From Halococcus sediminicola (GTDB lineage Archaea; Halobacteriota; Halobacteria; Halobacteriales; Halococcaceae), in assembly GCF_000755245.1 (NCBI RefSeq), contig NZ_BBMP01000023.1, positions 1-64,000 of the forward strand: a DNA stretch of 64,000 nt, given 5' to 3'. Below are positions 36,555-45,374 of this stretch, one piece after another; within the stretch, counting starts at the first letter, position 1, and each line of letters begins with the position of its first letter. The notes under the pieces were generated by a model. It did not search any database and was not told where the DNA came from. It saw nothing but the letters and a program-made list of their open reading frames with translations. The position numbers were made by a program, and so were the translations under genes.

Positions 36555-37093
36555 TAGGCGAGCGTCGAGGGAGTGTCTGTGCGCGGTGACGAGAGTTCCA
36601 CGATGTCATCATACAGTTGGAGGGCGTGCTTCACAAGCCCGAGTTCCGTATTGATCGCCTCCCAAGTAGCGATCACGTTGCGACGTTCACGAAGCTCCTC
36701 AGCCGAGAGGTCCTCGTCAGCGAGCTGCTCCCGGAACTCATCAAGTGAATTGACCTCGTACTCCGTCGCCAGCTCTTCCTGTTCCTCCTTCAGCTCTGTG
36801 AGTTGGCTCTCCAGTTCGTCACGCGAGTGGGCCGTAATCAGGTCCGTCATCTCATCGAAGAGCATCCGCACGGGGTTCAGGTCGTAGGCTTTCGTCCCGT
36901 CGACGGTCGTTTCAGTGACCCAGTCGTCACTCTGCAGTCGCTGGAGTTCATCGTCAGCTGTCGCGCGTGAGACGTCTGCCCAGTCCGCGATCTCCTGCAC
37001 TGGCGTTGGTTCGTCCAGCAGCTCCACGACGTGCCGGACGCGCTCACGCCCACTTGTACTCTCCGTCCATAACCCCGGATTCGGTTCAGCCAT
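36554..37093 (-). CDS. DUF7342-type winged-helix regulator, putative antitoxin
   Basis: The 179-residue protein has an N-terminal winged helix (residues about 15-62: RERVRHVVELLDEPTPVQEI, ADWADVSRATADDELQRLQS) and a long charged coiled-coil region (ESQLTELKEEQEELATEYEV). It matches the haloarchaeal DUF7342 pattern. Translation is coupled to the TumE-like gene by TAATG at 36554. It probably represses its own operon and may neutralise the toxin. A TATA-like AAATTATTTG is 31 bp upstream of the ATG at 37093. Confidence 0.7.
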   Translation of the reverse strand: MAEPNPGLWTESTSGRERVRHVVELLDEPTPVQEIADWADVSRATADDELQRLQSDDWVTETTVDGTKAYDLNPVRMLFDEMTDLITAHSRDELESQLTELKEEQEELATEYEVNSLDEFREQLADEDLSAEELRERRNVIATWEAINTELGLVKHALQLYDDIVELSSPRTDTPSTLA

Positions 37094-37425
37094 CGTACTG
37101 GCTCTTACACCCCGTGGTGCAAATAATTTGCCTTCGTTCAAATATTCAAATCGAGGTTGCCGTTTTCTGAGGTAGTGTCCTTGCGAGCGGGTGTTATTCG
37201 GAGCAGAGTCTGCACCCGGTACACGCCACGGACTTCCCTTCCAGCAGCGTTTGGACGAACTGCCGTAACCCTGCCAGCTTTCGCCTGACCGATCCAGAGG
37301 CTGTATCTCGCATCTAACCGCTGTCGCTATCTCTCAGGCTGACCGTGCAAGCAGAGGAGTGACTGCTGACAAGGATGAAGTAAACCGACGAGATTTTCAT
37401 GCCATCACCAATTAGACCGTGCTCT
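37094..37425. other. Intergenic with repeat remnant
   Basis: It holds the shared promoter region of the TumE-like operon and the repeat remnant at 37240-37390. Confidence 0.45.
37240..37390 (+). repeat. Interspersed repeat remnant (core right part plus module C)
   Basis: GGACGAACTGCCGTAAC, AGAGGCTGTATCTCGCATC, GTCGCTATCTCTC and GAGTGACTGCTGACA match other copies; the left TGCAAGATACGCGC end is missing. Confidence 0.6.
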
Positions 37426-38196
37426 ATGCCAAAATCATCCACAGTCAAATCAACAGATGGGACGGAGATTGCTTACAGACAGGGTGGAAATGGCCCACCG
37501 CTCATCCTCATTCACGGGGGAGGTCTCAGTGGCCAAACACTCTGGGATACTATGCAACCTCAGTTTATCTCAGACACCACACTTCTCGTTCCGGACCGAC
37601 GTGGACACGGGGATAGCGGTGACACCAGCGACTACAACCTCGAACAGGAAGTAGCCGACATCCATTCGATTATTGAATCAGTCGGCAGTAATCCGACATT
37701 GTTCGGTCATTCATACGGTGGACTCTGCGCACTGGAGGCAGCACGAGAGGCGACAGTCAAGCGACTGATTCTGTATGAACCAGCGATTCTAACAGGGGAA
37801 CACAAAGACGATGCGAACCTCTCCGACGAGATGGAAAAACTTCTCGACGCGGGTGAACGACGTCAGGCCGTCAAACAGTACCTTCGAGAAAGTGCAGGAC
37901 TTGAAAATATCGAACGCCTCCCGATCTGGCCCGAAATCGTGAATCACGCTAAAATTATTGTTCGGCAGAACCGTGCTATCGAACAATATCGCCTTGAGGA
38001 CCTCGATATATCTGTACCGACACTCTTGCTGAGGAGCGAAGAAGGCCCAGAACACCTTCGAGACGGCGTAGGGAGGCTCCATGAGACGCTCCCCAACAGT
38101 CAACTTGTCGAACTGAAGGACATGGGTCATAACGGCGTCTACTCAAATTCCGAGCAAGTTGCGAACGAGATTTGGGCTTTTATGCAAGAAACGTAG
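37426..38196 (+). CDS. Alpha/beta-hydrolase
   Basis: The 256-residue alpha/beta-hydrolase has oxyanion-hole motif LIHGGGLSGQTLW (residues about 27-39), nucleophile elbow FGHSYGGLCALE (Ser about 98), a late Asp in LRSEEGPEHLRD and catalytic His in KDMGHNGVYS. It probably cleaves an ester or related bond; the substrate is unknown. The start at 37426 (MPKSSTVKSTDGTEI) is standard for the family; an in-frame ATG at 37399 is less likely. It stands alone between repeat copies. Confidence 0.85.
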   Translation: MPKSSTVKSTDGTEIAYRQGGNGPPLILIHGGGLSGQTLWDTMQPQFISDTTLLVPDRRGHGDSGDTSDYNLEQEVADIHSIIESVGSNPTLFGHSYGGLCALEAAREATVKRLILYEPAILTGEHKDDANLSDEMEKLLDAGERRQAVKQYLRESAGLENIERLPIWPEIVNHAKIIVRQNRAIEQYRLEDLDISVPTLLLRSEEGPEHLRDGVGRLHETLPNSQLVELKDMGHNGVYSNSEQVANEIWAFMQET

Positions 38197-38491
38197 GGAA
38201 GACTACGACCAGAGAGGCGTTCGGCAAGGTTCTCATCCTGACCGAACTGCCTACCGAACGCTGTCGCGTGACCGACATCTCGGGCGCTCGCTTCGCCGTC
38301 GCAACCCCTCCCCCGCCGCGGGGCTGGCGGGATAAGGATGAGCGTGGAACGTGCAAGATACGCGCTTTCTATTCAGCAGTCGGTGGGAGACATGACTGCA
38401 CGCGATCACCGCGGGCGTGCTGACTACAGAGGCTGTATTCAGCAACCGAGATCGAACATGGAGCTTCGCCTCATCAACTAGGCGTCCGTTC
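38197..38491. other. Intergenic with interspersed repeat
   Basis: There is no gene. It contains repeat copy 4 (38345-38450). Confidence 0.5.
38345..38450 (+). repeat. Interspersed repeat, copy 4
   Basis: The core starts TGCAAGATACGCGCTTTCTA at 38352, then TTCAGCA; the right side reads CGTGCTGACTACAGAGGCTG followed by TATTCAGCA. The middle is more GC-rich than in other copies. Confidence 0.7.
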
Positions 38492-38720
38492 TCAGTGGAT
38501 GATCGAGGGAGCACCGAGACACTCTGCGAGTTCGACGAAATCATCGACCACGATATCATAGGCCGACTCATCGGGCTTCTCGGCGCTTTCGACCGCGTCG
38601 GAACCCCACTCAGTGGATCGGTGGACGTACGCAGTGTGGAGTCCCACGTCGCGGCTCGCATCGAGATCTGGTTCGTGTGCCGCGACCATCATTACGCCGT
38701 CGGTCCAGCTTCGACGATCT
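38492..38720 (-). pseudogene. Haloacid dehalogenase type II remnant (C-terminal)
   Basis: The frame reads TDGVMMVAAHEPDLDASRDV then GLHTAYVHRSTEWGSDAVES and YDIVVDDFVELAECLGAP. The MVAAHxxDLxAAxxxGLxTAxVxRP block and D-D-F-x-x-L-A-x-x-L-G end are those of HAD type II dehalogenases. The N-terminal two thirds, including the nucleophile Asp, are missing. Confidence 0.7.
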
Positions 38721-38811
38721 CGGAGCGACTTGCACCGAGATCAGCGCACTCATCAACCAGTTCGTCCATCTCATGAGCGATTGAATTCTCGATTAAAACA
38801 CCAAGCTTCAT
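38692..38811 (-). pseudogene. Ribbon-helix-helix antitoxin fragment
   Basis: The 39-codon frame MKLGVLIENSIAHEMDELVD then ECADLGASRSEIVEAGPTA has the RHH pattern (strand, helix, turn with SRSEIVEA). It stops inside HAD-derived DNA, so the C-terminal part is lost. It could still be a minimal RHH protein. Confidence 0.4.
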
Positions 38812-39035
38812 TTCGTCATCTCTTAAACAGTCTCAAATTTCCGTGTACTCAGTGCACATTGTTCTTGTTGCGTTATTTCTGTTTCACACGAGAACTGGAA
38901 ATCTCTGAGCTTAAGCGATAACGAGTGGTCTCAACCATAGTTGGTCGTTCTCTGTAACACACTGCCTTCAAACCGACCGTCAGTTGCAACAGAGAGACGG
39001 ACGTGCCGGATGAACCGCGACACTAAGCAGGAGGT

Positions 39036-39566
39036 TCACTGCTGGTCATCGGTGAGTGACATTGACCGTCCGATTCCCCGCAACTGATACAGGTTCCGAA
39101 ATCCCCGGGCTCTTTGAGAAAGCACATACCCACCAATGAGGACGAACAGACCACTCAAAATCCAGTTCACTATCGAAAGCGAAGCATCAGCCGAAAGCAC
39201 CACCTGTGCATTCGTGACAATAGTGTAAACGATGATACTTGCGATGAGCACGTTGACGAGAGCCGATGTCAACAGGTTCTTTACTGTCGTTTGGGTCGCA
39301 GCGAGCTTTTCACGAGAAAATCCGGGTTCATAGCGCTCGTCAACTTCGACGCGGACAGCGTTTTCAGCTGATCCAACGTCGTTGCGGGTCTCGTGGGTGA
39401 GAACCATCCCACCGTCAAAATATTCGTAGTAATAACTGTCCGGGGCTGGCGGTTCGTTATAGAACCGTATCTTCTCAAAACCCGACTGTCTGCTGTCGGA
39501 CTGGCTTGACCCGTCTCCATTTTCTTGATTCACTACTAGTCGTCCTTCGGGTCGGGAACATTCCAC
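39036..39566 (-). CDS. Hypothetical two-helix membrane protein
   Basis: The 176-residue protein has a polar N-terminal half (QSDSRQSGFEKIRFYNEPPA, then YYYEYFDGGMVLTHETRND) and two helices (LLTSALVNVLIASIIVYTIV and IVNWILSGLFVLIGGYVLSQ), ending with a basic tail (RARGFRNLYQLRGIG). No family is recognised. The ORF start at 39566 is the first available; MVLTHETRND would be an alternative, much shorter start. Confidence 0.5.
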   Translation of the reverse strand: MECSRPEGRLVVNQENGDGSSQSDSRQSGFEKIRFYNEPPAPDSYYYEYFDGGMVLTHETRNDVGSAENAVRVEVDERYEPGFSREKLAATQTTVKNLLTSALVNVLIASIIVYTIVTNAQVVLSADASLSIVNWILSGLFVLIGGYVLSQRARGFRNLYQLRGIGRSMSLTDDQQ

Positions 39567-40223
39567 TCGTTAGTCATCAGTCTCAGTTCTCCCATGCTCG
39601 AAAGTCGATATAATCGAGACCGTCCACGCACTCGTAGAGCTCATCTGCGTCCATATCATCGCTACACCGATATGCGCCTTCTGCCTTGAGTGATCTGCGA
39701 AAGAATTGAACCCTTCGAAAATACGCTCGAGAGGCACTACTAAATCGTTAGACGCCGCTCGAGTGAGTAGTAACGTGTTTCATTCGACTCAAGGGATCAA
39801 AAGTTACGCAGACCATTCCTGGCAGAAGTTGGCTAGCTCGATTCGTCATGCATAGCCAACACCGAAATTCATACTGCCGATGTCGGTTTCGAGATCAGTC
39901 GTGCATGAAGACAGTGTCTAGTCAAAGTATGAGCAGTTCTCGGAGCGTCATCATACTCGAACCAAGAACTGCTCATACTTTGACTAGACAGTACCGATTG
40001 AACGGAGCATGGAGGCACCCGAACAGTTTCGGCAGCAATCTCAAGCTCTGTACTGGTCTCTATTCATCTTGCACAGGAAACGAGGTGACAAAATGAGAGA
40101 TGAAATACCACGAAAGAATCCAAGATAGCTCATCTCAGACGTTCATACGACCACTTTCACTCCGCGCGTGGCTCAGGTATATCGTCTAGAGAGTCCTATG
40201 GAAAGCGAGGAAGTTCCAGAGCG
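39567..40223. other. Intergenic with a long perfect hairpin
   Basis: There is no intact gene. On the minus strand an open tail without a start (AYRCSDDMDADELYECVDGL) ends near 39595. The hairpin at 39915-39990 is the main structure. Confidence 0.5.
39915..39990. repeat. 26-bp perfect inverted repeat with 24-bp loop
   Basis: The left arm begins TGTCTAGTCAAAGTATGAGC (39915-39940) and the right arm is its exact complement, ending GCTCATACTTTGACTAGACA (39965-39990). No coding frame runs through it. It could be an IS end pair, a transcript hairpin or a recombination site. Confidence 0.9.
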
Positions 40224-40367
40224 ATGAGTATCAATAAGCATACCAACAGTCCGCTGACCGCAATCCTCATTCAGGGCGTCAGCACCACCCATCCAGACAG
40301 AACCGAGGCAGCACGTCGCTTCGTAAACGAGCGACCACGACTTGTAAACGGGGAAGTGAGCGCATGA
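40224..40367 (+). CDS. Small ORF coupled to the ABC exporter genes
   Basis: The 47-codon frame ([20 protein letters not shown] ... [11 protein letters not shown]) ends in ATGA overlapping the start of the ABC ATPase gene at 40364. It has no recognised domain. It may be the tail of a lost regulator or a true leader ORF that couples translation. Confidence 0.35.
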   Translation: MSINKHTNSPLTAILIQGVSTTHPDRTEAARRFVNERPRLVNGEVSA

Positions 40368-41476
40368 ACGAACGTCAGTCACCGCGACATCCTGCCGAAA
40401 TCACGGAAGCATCGGACTCGATAGAGACAGCTGCGGTGGAGACGGATCGCGTCAGTCAACCGCCATCAGTGACCGACAATGGCAACCTGCCTCTCGGGAG
40501 AACCGACGACGAATCGACTTTCGCAATCGAAACCAGTGGTCTCGAGAAGTTATTTGGAGATACGCGCGCCGTGGACGGCGTCAATCTTCGGATTCCTCGG
40601 GGCTCCGTATACGGGCTCTTGGGTCCAAACGGTGCCGGCAAGACCACGATAATCCGCATACTCACGACGCTACTCCGCCCGACCGGCGGCAGCGCGACCG
40701 TTCTCGGACACGACGTCGCCCAGGATGCAGCCGAAGTCCGCGCGAAGGTAAGCCTCACGGGTCAGTACGCTTCAGTCGATGAGGACCTCACCGGCCGCGA
40801 GAATCTCGTCCTCGTGGGACGCCTACTCGGGTTTTCCTGGCGCGGTGCAAGAAAGCGAGCTGACGAACTGCTCACGGCCTTCGGTCTCGACGATGCGGCC
40901 ACCCGCCAGGTGCGAACGTACTCCGGCGGGATGCGACGCCGACTCGACATCGCCGCAAGCCTCGTCATCACGCCCGAGGTGTTGTTCCTCGATGAGCCAA
41001 CGACGGGCCTTGACCCGCGCAGTCGAAATCAGGTCTGGGCCATCATCCGCGCCATCGCCGCCGAGGGAACCACCGTGCTCCTCACCACGCAGTACCTCGA
41101 CGAGGCCGATCGCCTCGCCGACCGTCTCGCCGTCATCGACGACGGTCGTGTCATTGCCGAGGGCACGAGCCGCGAACTCAAAGCTGCCGTGGATGCCAGC
41201 ACCCTTCAGTTGCAGCTCCACGATCCGGGACACCGAGAGGAGGCCGAAGCCATCCTGCGAGAATACCTCGGTGGGGCTGTCCACAACGGAACTGACCGAG
41301 ATACCCTCTCCGCGAGCGTCCCACACGACGAGGAGCCAGCAGCGGTGTTGACGGCACTCTCGGATGCCGGCGTGAACGTCGCCGAGTTCTCGCTCGGACA
41401 GGCGAGCCTCGACGAGGTTTTCCTCGCACTCACCGGTCAACCCGCTGAGGACACGACGGAGGAGGTGGCCGCATGA
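40364..41476 (+). CDS. DrrA-type ABC transporter ATP-binding protein
   Basis: The 370-residue ATPase drives export with the permease downstream. Walker A is GPNGAGKTT (about residue 87), the signature [12 protein letters not shown], Walker [16 protein letters not shown] and the switch His region is replaced by [13 protein letters not shown], as in the DrrA/NodI class. The C-terminal domain (from about 280) is the DrrA extra domain. The first 55 residues are an unusual acidic, Ser/Thr-rich extension before [17 protein letters not shown]. It overlaps the permease gene by 4 bp (ATGA). Likely substrates are drugs or lipids; no self-resistance context is seen. Confidence 0.9.
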   Translation: MNERQSPRHPAEITEASDSIETAAVETDRVSQPPSVTDNGNLPLGRTDDESTFAIETSGLEKLFGDTRAVDGVNLRIPRGSVYGLLGPNGAGKTTIIRILTTLLRPTGGSATVLGHDVAQDAAEVRAKVSLTGQYASVDEDLTGRENLVLVGRLLGFSWRGARKRADELLTAFGLDDAATRQVRTYSGGMRRRLDIAASLVITPEVLFLDEPTTGLDPRSRNQVWAIIRAIAAEGTTVLLTTQYLDEADRLADRLAVIDDGRVIAEGTSRELKAAVDASTLQLQLHDPGHREEAEAILREYLGGAVHNGTDRDTLSASVPHDEEPAAVLTALSDAGVNVAEFSLGQASLDEVFLALTGQPAEDTTEEVAA

Positions 41477-42312
41477 GCAGCGAGACCGCTCCATCGAATA
41501 CTGTCGTCGAGGAGGATCTCGACGATGTCCTCTCGCGGATCGAGCGGCCGTCTCGCCCCGGACCCGTCTCCGCCTCGCTCACCCTCGGGTGGCGAGCGCT
41601 CCTGAAGATTAAGCACGTGCCGTTTCAGCTTCTCGACGTTACGGCGTTCCCGCTCATGTTCACCCTGCTGTTCACGTTCCTGTTCGGGGGTGCTCTCGCC
41701 GGATCACCACAGCAGTACATCCAGTTCCTGCTCCCGGGCATCCTCGTCCAGTCTATCGTCTTCATCACCGTCTACACGGGCGTCGGCCTCAACACGGACA
41801 TCGATAAGGGCCTGTTCGACCGCTTTCAGTCGCTCCCGATCTGGCAGCCTGCGCCGCTGGTGGGAGCCCTCCTCGGCGACGTGTTGCGCTACTCGATGGC
41901 GGCGCTCATGGTCATCGGGCTCGGTGTTATCATAGGGTTCCGTCCCGGGGCCGGGATCGTGGGCGTGCTCCTCGCGCTCGCGTTGGTGCTCGTCTTCGCG
42001 TTCAGTCTCTCGTGGATTTGGGTTCTCGCGGGGTTGCTCGTCGACACTCCCGAGTCCGTCATGACGGCGAGCTTTCTGCTGCTCTTCCCACTGACGTTCG
42101 TGAGCAACATCTTCGTCGACCCGGCGACCATGCCGGCGTGGCTCCAGACCGTGGTCAGCGTGAATCCCGTCACCCATCTCACTGACGCCTCTCGGGGCCT
42201 CATGCATGGGAACGTCGCTTTGATGGATGTGACGTGGGTGCTCATCGCCTCCGCGTTAATCATCGTCGTGTTCGCGCCGCTATCGCTCCGCATGTATCAC
42301 AAAGAGCGGTAA
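41473..42312 (+). CDS. DrrB-type ABC transporter permease
   Basis: The 279-residue ABC-2 type permease has six hydrophobic helices ([20 protein letters not shown] onward) and the ABC-2 signature region [20 protein letters not shown]-like (here [20 protein letters not shown]) before [15 protein letters not shown] and [16 protein letters not shown]. It starts by ATGA overlap with the ATPase gene. The N-terminal 35 residues are cytoplasmic and acidic. Together the two genes make a drug- or lipid-export half-transporter pair. Confidence 0.9.
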   Translation: MSSETAPSNTVVEEDLDDVLSRIERPSRPGPVSASLTLGWRALLKIKHVPFQLLDVTAFPLMFTLLFTFLFGGALAGSPQQYIQFLLPGILVQSIVFITVYTGVGLNTDIDKGLFDRFQSLPIWQPAPLVGALLGDVLRYSMAALMVIGLGVIIGFRPGAGIVGVLLALALVLVFAFSLSWIWVLAGLLVDTPESVMTASFLLLFPLTFVSNIFVDPATMPAWLQTVVSVNPVTHLTDASRGLMHGNVALMDVTWVLIASALIIVVFAPLSLRMYHKER

Positions 42313-42750
42313 GCGCGGCCTTGTTGAACCCCTCGATCAGAGATAGGTTTCAACAGTCGTGCTGAATAGAGTCCGAACATCTTGCGCGCGTCAAACAGCG
42401 GACTCGGCGGTATCTACACCTACGTAGTGTACAGGTGTCAATCATTCCAATCAATACCAACACATGATTCTAACGCCCGTTCTGGCTACAGAAACTACAT
42501 TCAGCAGGCCGTACCTAGTAACACCCTGCTATTCCTTACTACTATCTCGAAAGAGAGAATTGATTCAATGTCGGGAACGGTGCTTCTGACGACGAGTTCG
42601 TGCAACTGAGTCGATAAATGAGAAATCTGGCTACACGCCCCAGAGTGGTCCCAGAAGAAGGAAAGAACAGATAATACTGTTCACTTTCACCATACCTAGC
42701 GCGAGTATATTACATTGGCAGACCTACCTATACTACGGAGAAGATGTGGT
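42313..42750. other. Intergenic with decayed repeat pieces
   Basis: There is no gene. CAGTCGTGCTGAATAGAGTC near 42355 and ACTACATTCAGCAGG near 42495 resemble arms of the interspersed repeat. Confidence 0.4.
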
Positions 42751-43698
42751 ATGAGTTCAAGAAATGGGACCAAGAGTGTGGTCGAGTCCAGGCAGAAAAT
42801 CACCCCGAACCTGTGGTTCGACGACCAGGCCGAAGAAGCAGCAGAATTCTACGTATCAATCTTCGATAATACGAAACTCGGTACGATCAGCCGATACGAT
42901 GCGACGACAGCGGAAGCCGCTGGGCAGCCGGAAGGTAGTGTCCTGACCGTTGACTTCGAACTTGACGGGCAGGAATTCGTCGCGCTTAACGGCGGCCCAG
43001 CATTCACCCTCAATCCAGCCATATCGTTCATCGTCAACTGCTCCACTGAAGGCGAGGTCGACGGACTCTGGGAACGGCTATCTGACAGCGGCGAGGTACT
43101 GATGCCGCTCGATTCCTACCCGTTCAGCGACCGATATGGCTGGATACAGGACAGATACGGGGTATCTTGGCAGTTGATCTTGGCCGATCCTGAAGGTGAG
43201 TGGCGGCCCAAATTTATGCCGTCGATGCTGTTCGTCGGCGATAACTGTGGGAACGCGGAAGCCGCGATGGACTTCTACACCACCATATTCGCCGACACGA
43301 CGAAGGGACAGATTGCACGATATAGCCCAGATCAAGACCTGGACGAGGAAGGCACGATCATGTACGCTGATTTCACACTCGGCGACCACTGGTTCGCAGC
43401 GGCGGACAGCGCACAGGACCACGACTTCGGCTTCAACGAGGCGATCTCATTCATCGTCCACTGTGAGACACAGGAAGACGTCGATTATTACTGGAAGAAA
43501 CTCACGGCCGACGGTGGGGCGGAAGGTGAATGCGGCTGGTTGAAGGACAAATACGACGTCTCCTGGCAGATCGTCCCCACCAAATTGTACGAATTGCTCC
43601 AGAGCGAGGACGCCGATAAAGCAAAACGGGCCACGGAGGCGCTGCTCCAGATGCAGAAACTCGATATTGCGGTGTTGGAGCAGGCTGTGGGGGAGTAA
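42751..43698 (+). CDS. VOC-fold (PhnB-like) protein with two tandem domains
   Basis: The 315-residue protein has two PhnB/3-demethylubiquinone-methyltransferase-type VOC domains: first QKITPNLWFDDQAEEAAEFY to YGVSWQLIL (about 12-150), second KFMPSMLFVGDNCGNAEAAM to YDVSWQIVP (about 155-290). Each has the SVLTVDFELDGQEFVALNGG or similar strand and the ISFIVxC core. The family holds metal-dependent enzymes and resistance proteins of mostly unknown substrate. It precedes the YdeI-like gene by 2 bp, implying an operon. ATG 42751 is preferred; 42715 is also in frame. Confidence 0.85.
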   Translation: MSSRNGTKSVVESRQKITPNLWFDDQAEEAAEFYVSIFDNTKLGTISRYDATTAEAAGQPEGSVLTVDFELDGQEFVALNGGPAFTLNPAISFIVNCSTEGEVDGLWERLSDSGEVLMPLDSYPFSDRYGWIQDRYGVSWQLILADPEGEWRPKFMPSMLFVGDNCGNAEAAMDFYTTIFADTTKGQIARYSPDQDLDEEGTIMYADFTLGDHWFAAADSAQDHDFGFNEAISFIVHCETQEDVDYYWKKLTADGGAEGECGWLKDKYDVSWQIVPTKLYELLQSEDADKAKRATEALLQMQKLDIAVLEQAVGE

Positions 43699-43700
43699 TC

Positions 43701-43964
43701 ATGAGCGATATGAGAAAGATCGAAGAACTCTCCGATGGTGTGGTGCACGACCTACCTGCGGACCTACGAGAGACCCTTACCTCTAATCCAGAATCGCGGG
43801 ACGCATGGGAGGATATTACGCCACTCGCGCGCAATGAGTTTATCTGCTGGGTTGAAGACGCGAAAAAACCGGAGACGAGAAATCGCCGGATCAGGCGGAC
43901 AAAAGAGGAGTTGATAGACGGAAAGCGCCGGCCGTGTTGTTGGCCCGGTTGCCCTCATCGGTGA
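43701..43964 (+). CDS. YdeI/OmpD-associated domain protein
   Basis: The 87-residue protein matches the YdeI/OmdA (bacteriocin-protection-like) domain: GVVHDLPADLRETL, PLARNEFICWVEDAKKPET and RNRRIRRTKEELIDGKRR. The L-A-R-x-E-x-x-x-W-V-x-x-A-K-x-x-E-T-R-x-R-R core is diagnostic. Bacterial full-length relatives are about 190 residues, so this is the C-terminal domain alone. Its start lies 2 bp after the VOC gene stop. The C-terminal Cys pair (PCCWPGC) is unusual. Confidence 0.75.
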   Translation: MSDMRKIEELSDGVVHDLPADLRETLTSNPESRDAWEDITPLARNEFICWVEDAKKPETRNRRIRRTKEELIDGKRRPCCWPGCPHR

Positions 43965-43967
43965 ACT

Positions 43968-44040
43968 AAGAGCATGTACGAACAGCCGAGTTCCTAGAAT
44001 GAGCTGTTTACTGAATACAGAGGATGTATTCAGCAGAGCG
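43968..44040 (+). repeat. Interspersed repeat remnant
   Basis: GTACGAACAGCCGAGTTCC, then TACTGAATACAGAGGATG and TATTCAGCAGAGC match the core middle and right arm. The left TGCAAGATACGCGC end is absent. Confidence 0.6.
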
Positions 44041-44132
44041 CTAACCGTAGACGGAGTGGATATCATCAACTGAGTGAACGCCCGCTCTCGTCTCACTGAT
44101 GGCATTTCGCTGGTAGCTGTCGACCTCTACAG

Positions 44133-44900
44133 TCACCTGGTTTGACTCGACTTCTTAGCCTTGAGAAGGTTATCTCGGAGGTATTCCAACTCGTCGAATC
44201 CATACCTTCTCAGAAGTTCCTCAAGCTCCTGCTTACTACTTCCAAGACGTTCTAATGGCTGGTCGTGAATTACGATGTACGCCACCCGCATTGTCGGCGA
44301 CGAGAGGGTCCTCGACCCGCCACGAAGCATGTTGGTCTCCTCGCCGACGATATCCGACATAATCACCGTCGGCGATGGTACATCACCGTCCGCGACGACC
44401 CCATCGAGCGTTCGAGCGGGCGTTTTCATTTTTCCTTCGGTATGCCGAACTTCGCCCATCCCCTCGGGTGTATCACTACGATCGTCGAACGCTATCGTCC
44501 CATCCGAATTCGAGATGGCGCAATCCATCACCGTGGCATCGATCCCATTCAACTGGAGGTTCCTCGTTAGGATCTCCCGTGTATGGGGGTGAGGTTCGAA
44601 ACAGACGATGCCAATCCCAGGAGACTTTTGCCCGATCACACAGCTGAACATACCAATGTAAGCGCCGATCTCGAAGAAGACATCGTCATCGTGAATTTCG
44701 GTGAACATGTCCTCGAATATCTCAGCTGCTGATCCTTCGGCCATGTCGGAAATGGATCGGTCGTCCCTGGCTGATGCCATACGGAACTGCACGTCGACAT
44801 CATAGATCGTAGTACGGATGGATCCTTCAGGCGAATGCTCTTCGTCCATGATCGTAATGAGAGAATCGAGGGTGCGCGATATCATAGGTCCCGCCACCAT
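44133..44900 (-). CDS. FkbM-family methyltransferase
   Basis: The 255-residue SAM-dependent methyltransferase has motif I VFFEIGAYIGMFSCVIG (about 72-88), the acidic residue of motif II in VCFEPHPHTREILTRNLQLN and the FkbM pattern PARTLDGVVADG then SDIVGEETNMLRGG (the usual KIDVEGAE is altered to SDIVGEET). FkbM enzymes methylate sugar or lipid hydroxyls, often in cell-surface glycan pathways. The altered motif leaves activity in question. The start could be at 44900 or at the later ATGs (MISRTL, MDEEHSP). Confidence 0.75.
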   Translation of the reverse strand: MVAGPMISRTLDSLITIMDEEHSPEGSIRTTIYDVDVQFRMASARDDRSISDMAEGSAAEIFEDMFTEIHDDDVFFEIGAYIGMFSCVIGQKSPGIGIVCFEPHPHTREILTRNLQLNGIDATVMDCAISNSDGTIAFDDRSDTPEGMGEVRHTEGKMKTPARTLDGVVADGDVPSPTVIMSDIVGEETNMLRGGSRTLSSPTMRVAYIVIHDQPLERLGSSKQELEELLRRYGFDELEYLRDNLLKAKKSSQTR

Positions 44901-44952
44901 CTACGTGATCACTATACCAGTGTCGCTAACAGCAAATTCACTCGGTTGTGCT

Positions 44953-45185
44953 TGCAAGATACGCGCGTTGTAATCAGCACCGCCGTTCAGAACTGCTGTA
45001 TCCTTGTCATCTCTCGCCTGACCGACTCAGAGGCTATATCTCACATCAGGCCTCTATTGTTATCTCTCGCCTCAAAGTTCTCTGGCTGCTCCTGTATGCA
45101 GTGGAGTGGCTGCTGACAGGGGAAGGTGGACTGAGCGGTGTAATTCCAGAAATGTGGTGCTAGGAAGAATTATATCAGTACCCAC
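44953..45185 (+). repeat. Interspersed repeat, copy 5 (core plus module C)
   Basis: The core starts TGCAAGATACGCGCG at 44953; ACTCAGAGGCTATATCTCAC marks the right arm. Module C follows from about 45055 to 45185 and matches 32220-32350 almost base for base. Confidence 0.8.
45166..45177 (+). promoter_or_regulatory. TATA box supplied by the repeat, upstream of the glycine-zipper gene
   Basis: GAATTATATCAG is centred about 26 bp before the ATG at 45198. The same sequence ends the module C copy at 32350, so the promoter belongs to the repeat. Confidence 0.5.
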
Positions 45186-45197
45186 CCACCGATAGGC

Positions 45198-45374
45198 ATG
45201 GCTGAATCAGCCACATCCGTAGAGAGAGGCCCAAACATGGGAGTATGGACGGCAATCGGGGTCGGTGTCGGGGCCGCTATTGGCGTAGCAACAGGTGCTC
45301 TCGCTGTCGGGACTGCTGTTGGTGCTGCCGCTGGAGTCGCTCTGGGGGCTGTCCAGCGTCGAAGAGCCGATTGA
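45198..45374 (+). CDS. Small glycine-zipper membrane protein
   Basis: The 58-residue protein starts MAESATSVERGPNMGVWTAI and continues as an Ala/Gly/Val-rich helix stretch (GVGVGAAIGVATGALAVGTA), ending with a basic QRRRAD anchor. The repeated Gly-x-x-x-Gly spacing (GVGVGAAIG, GTAVGAAAG) is that of glycine-zipper proteins, which form tight helix bundles or pores. Positive charges at the C-terminus suggest an inside C-terminus. The TATA box 26 bp upstream belongs to the repeat. Function is unknown; a membrane-active small toxin or an envelope stress protein are both possible. Confidence 0.6.
   Translation: MAESATSVERGPNMGVWTAIGVGVGAAIGVATGALAVGTAVGAAAGVALGAVQRRRAD

Noticed and set aside
40823-41494. 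223-codon minus-strand frame opposite the ABC ATPase
   Set aside because: Antisense shadow; Walker and signature motifs lie on the other strand.
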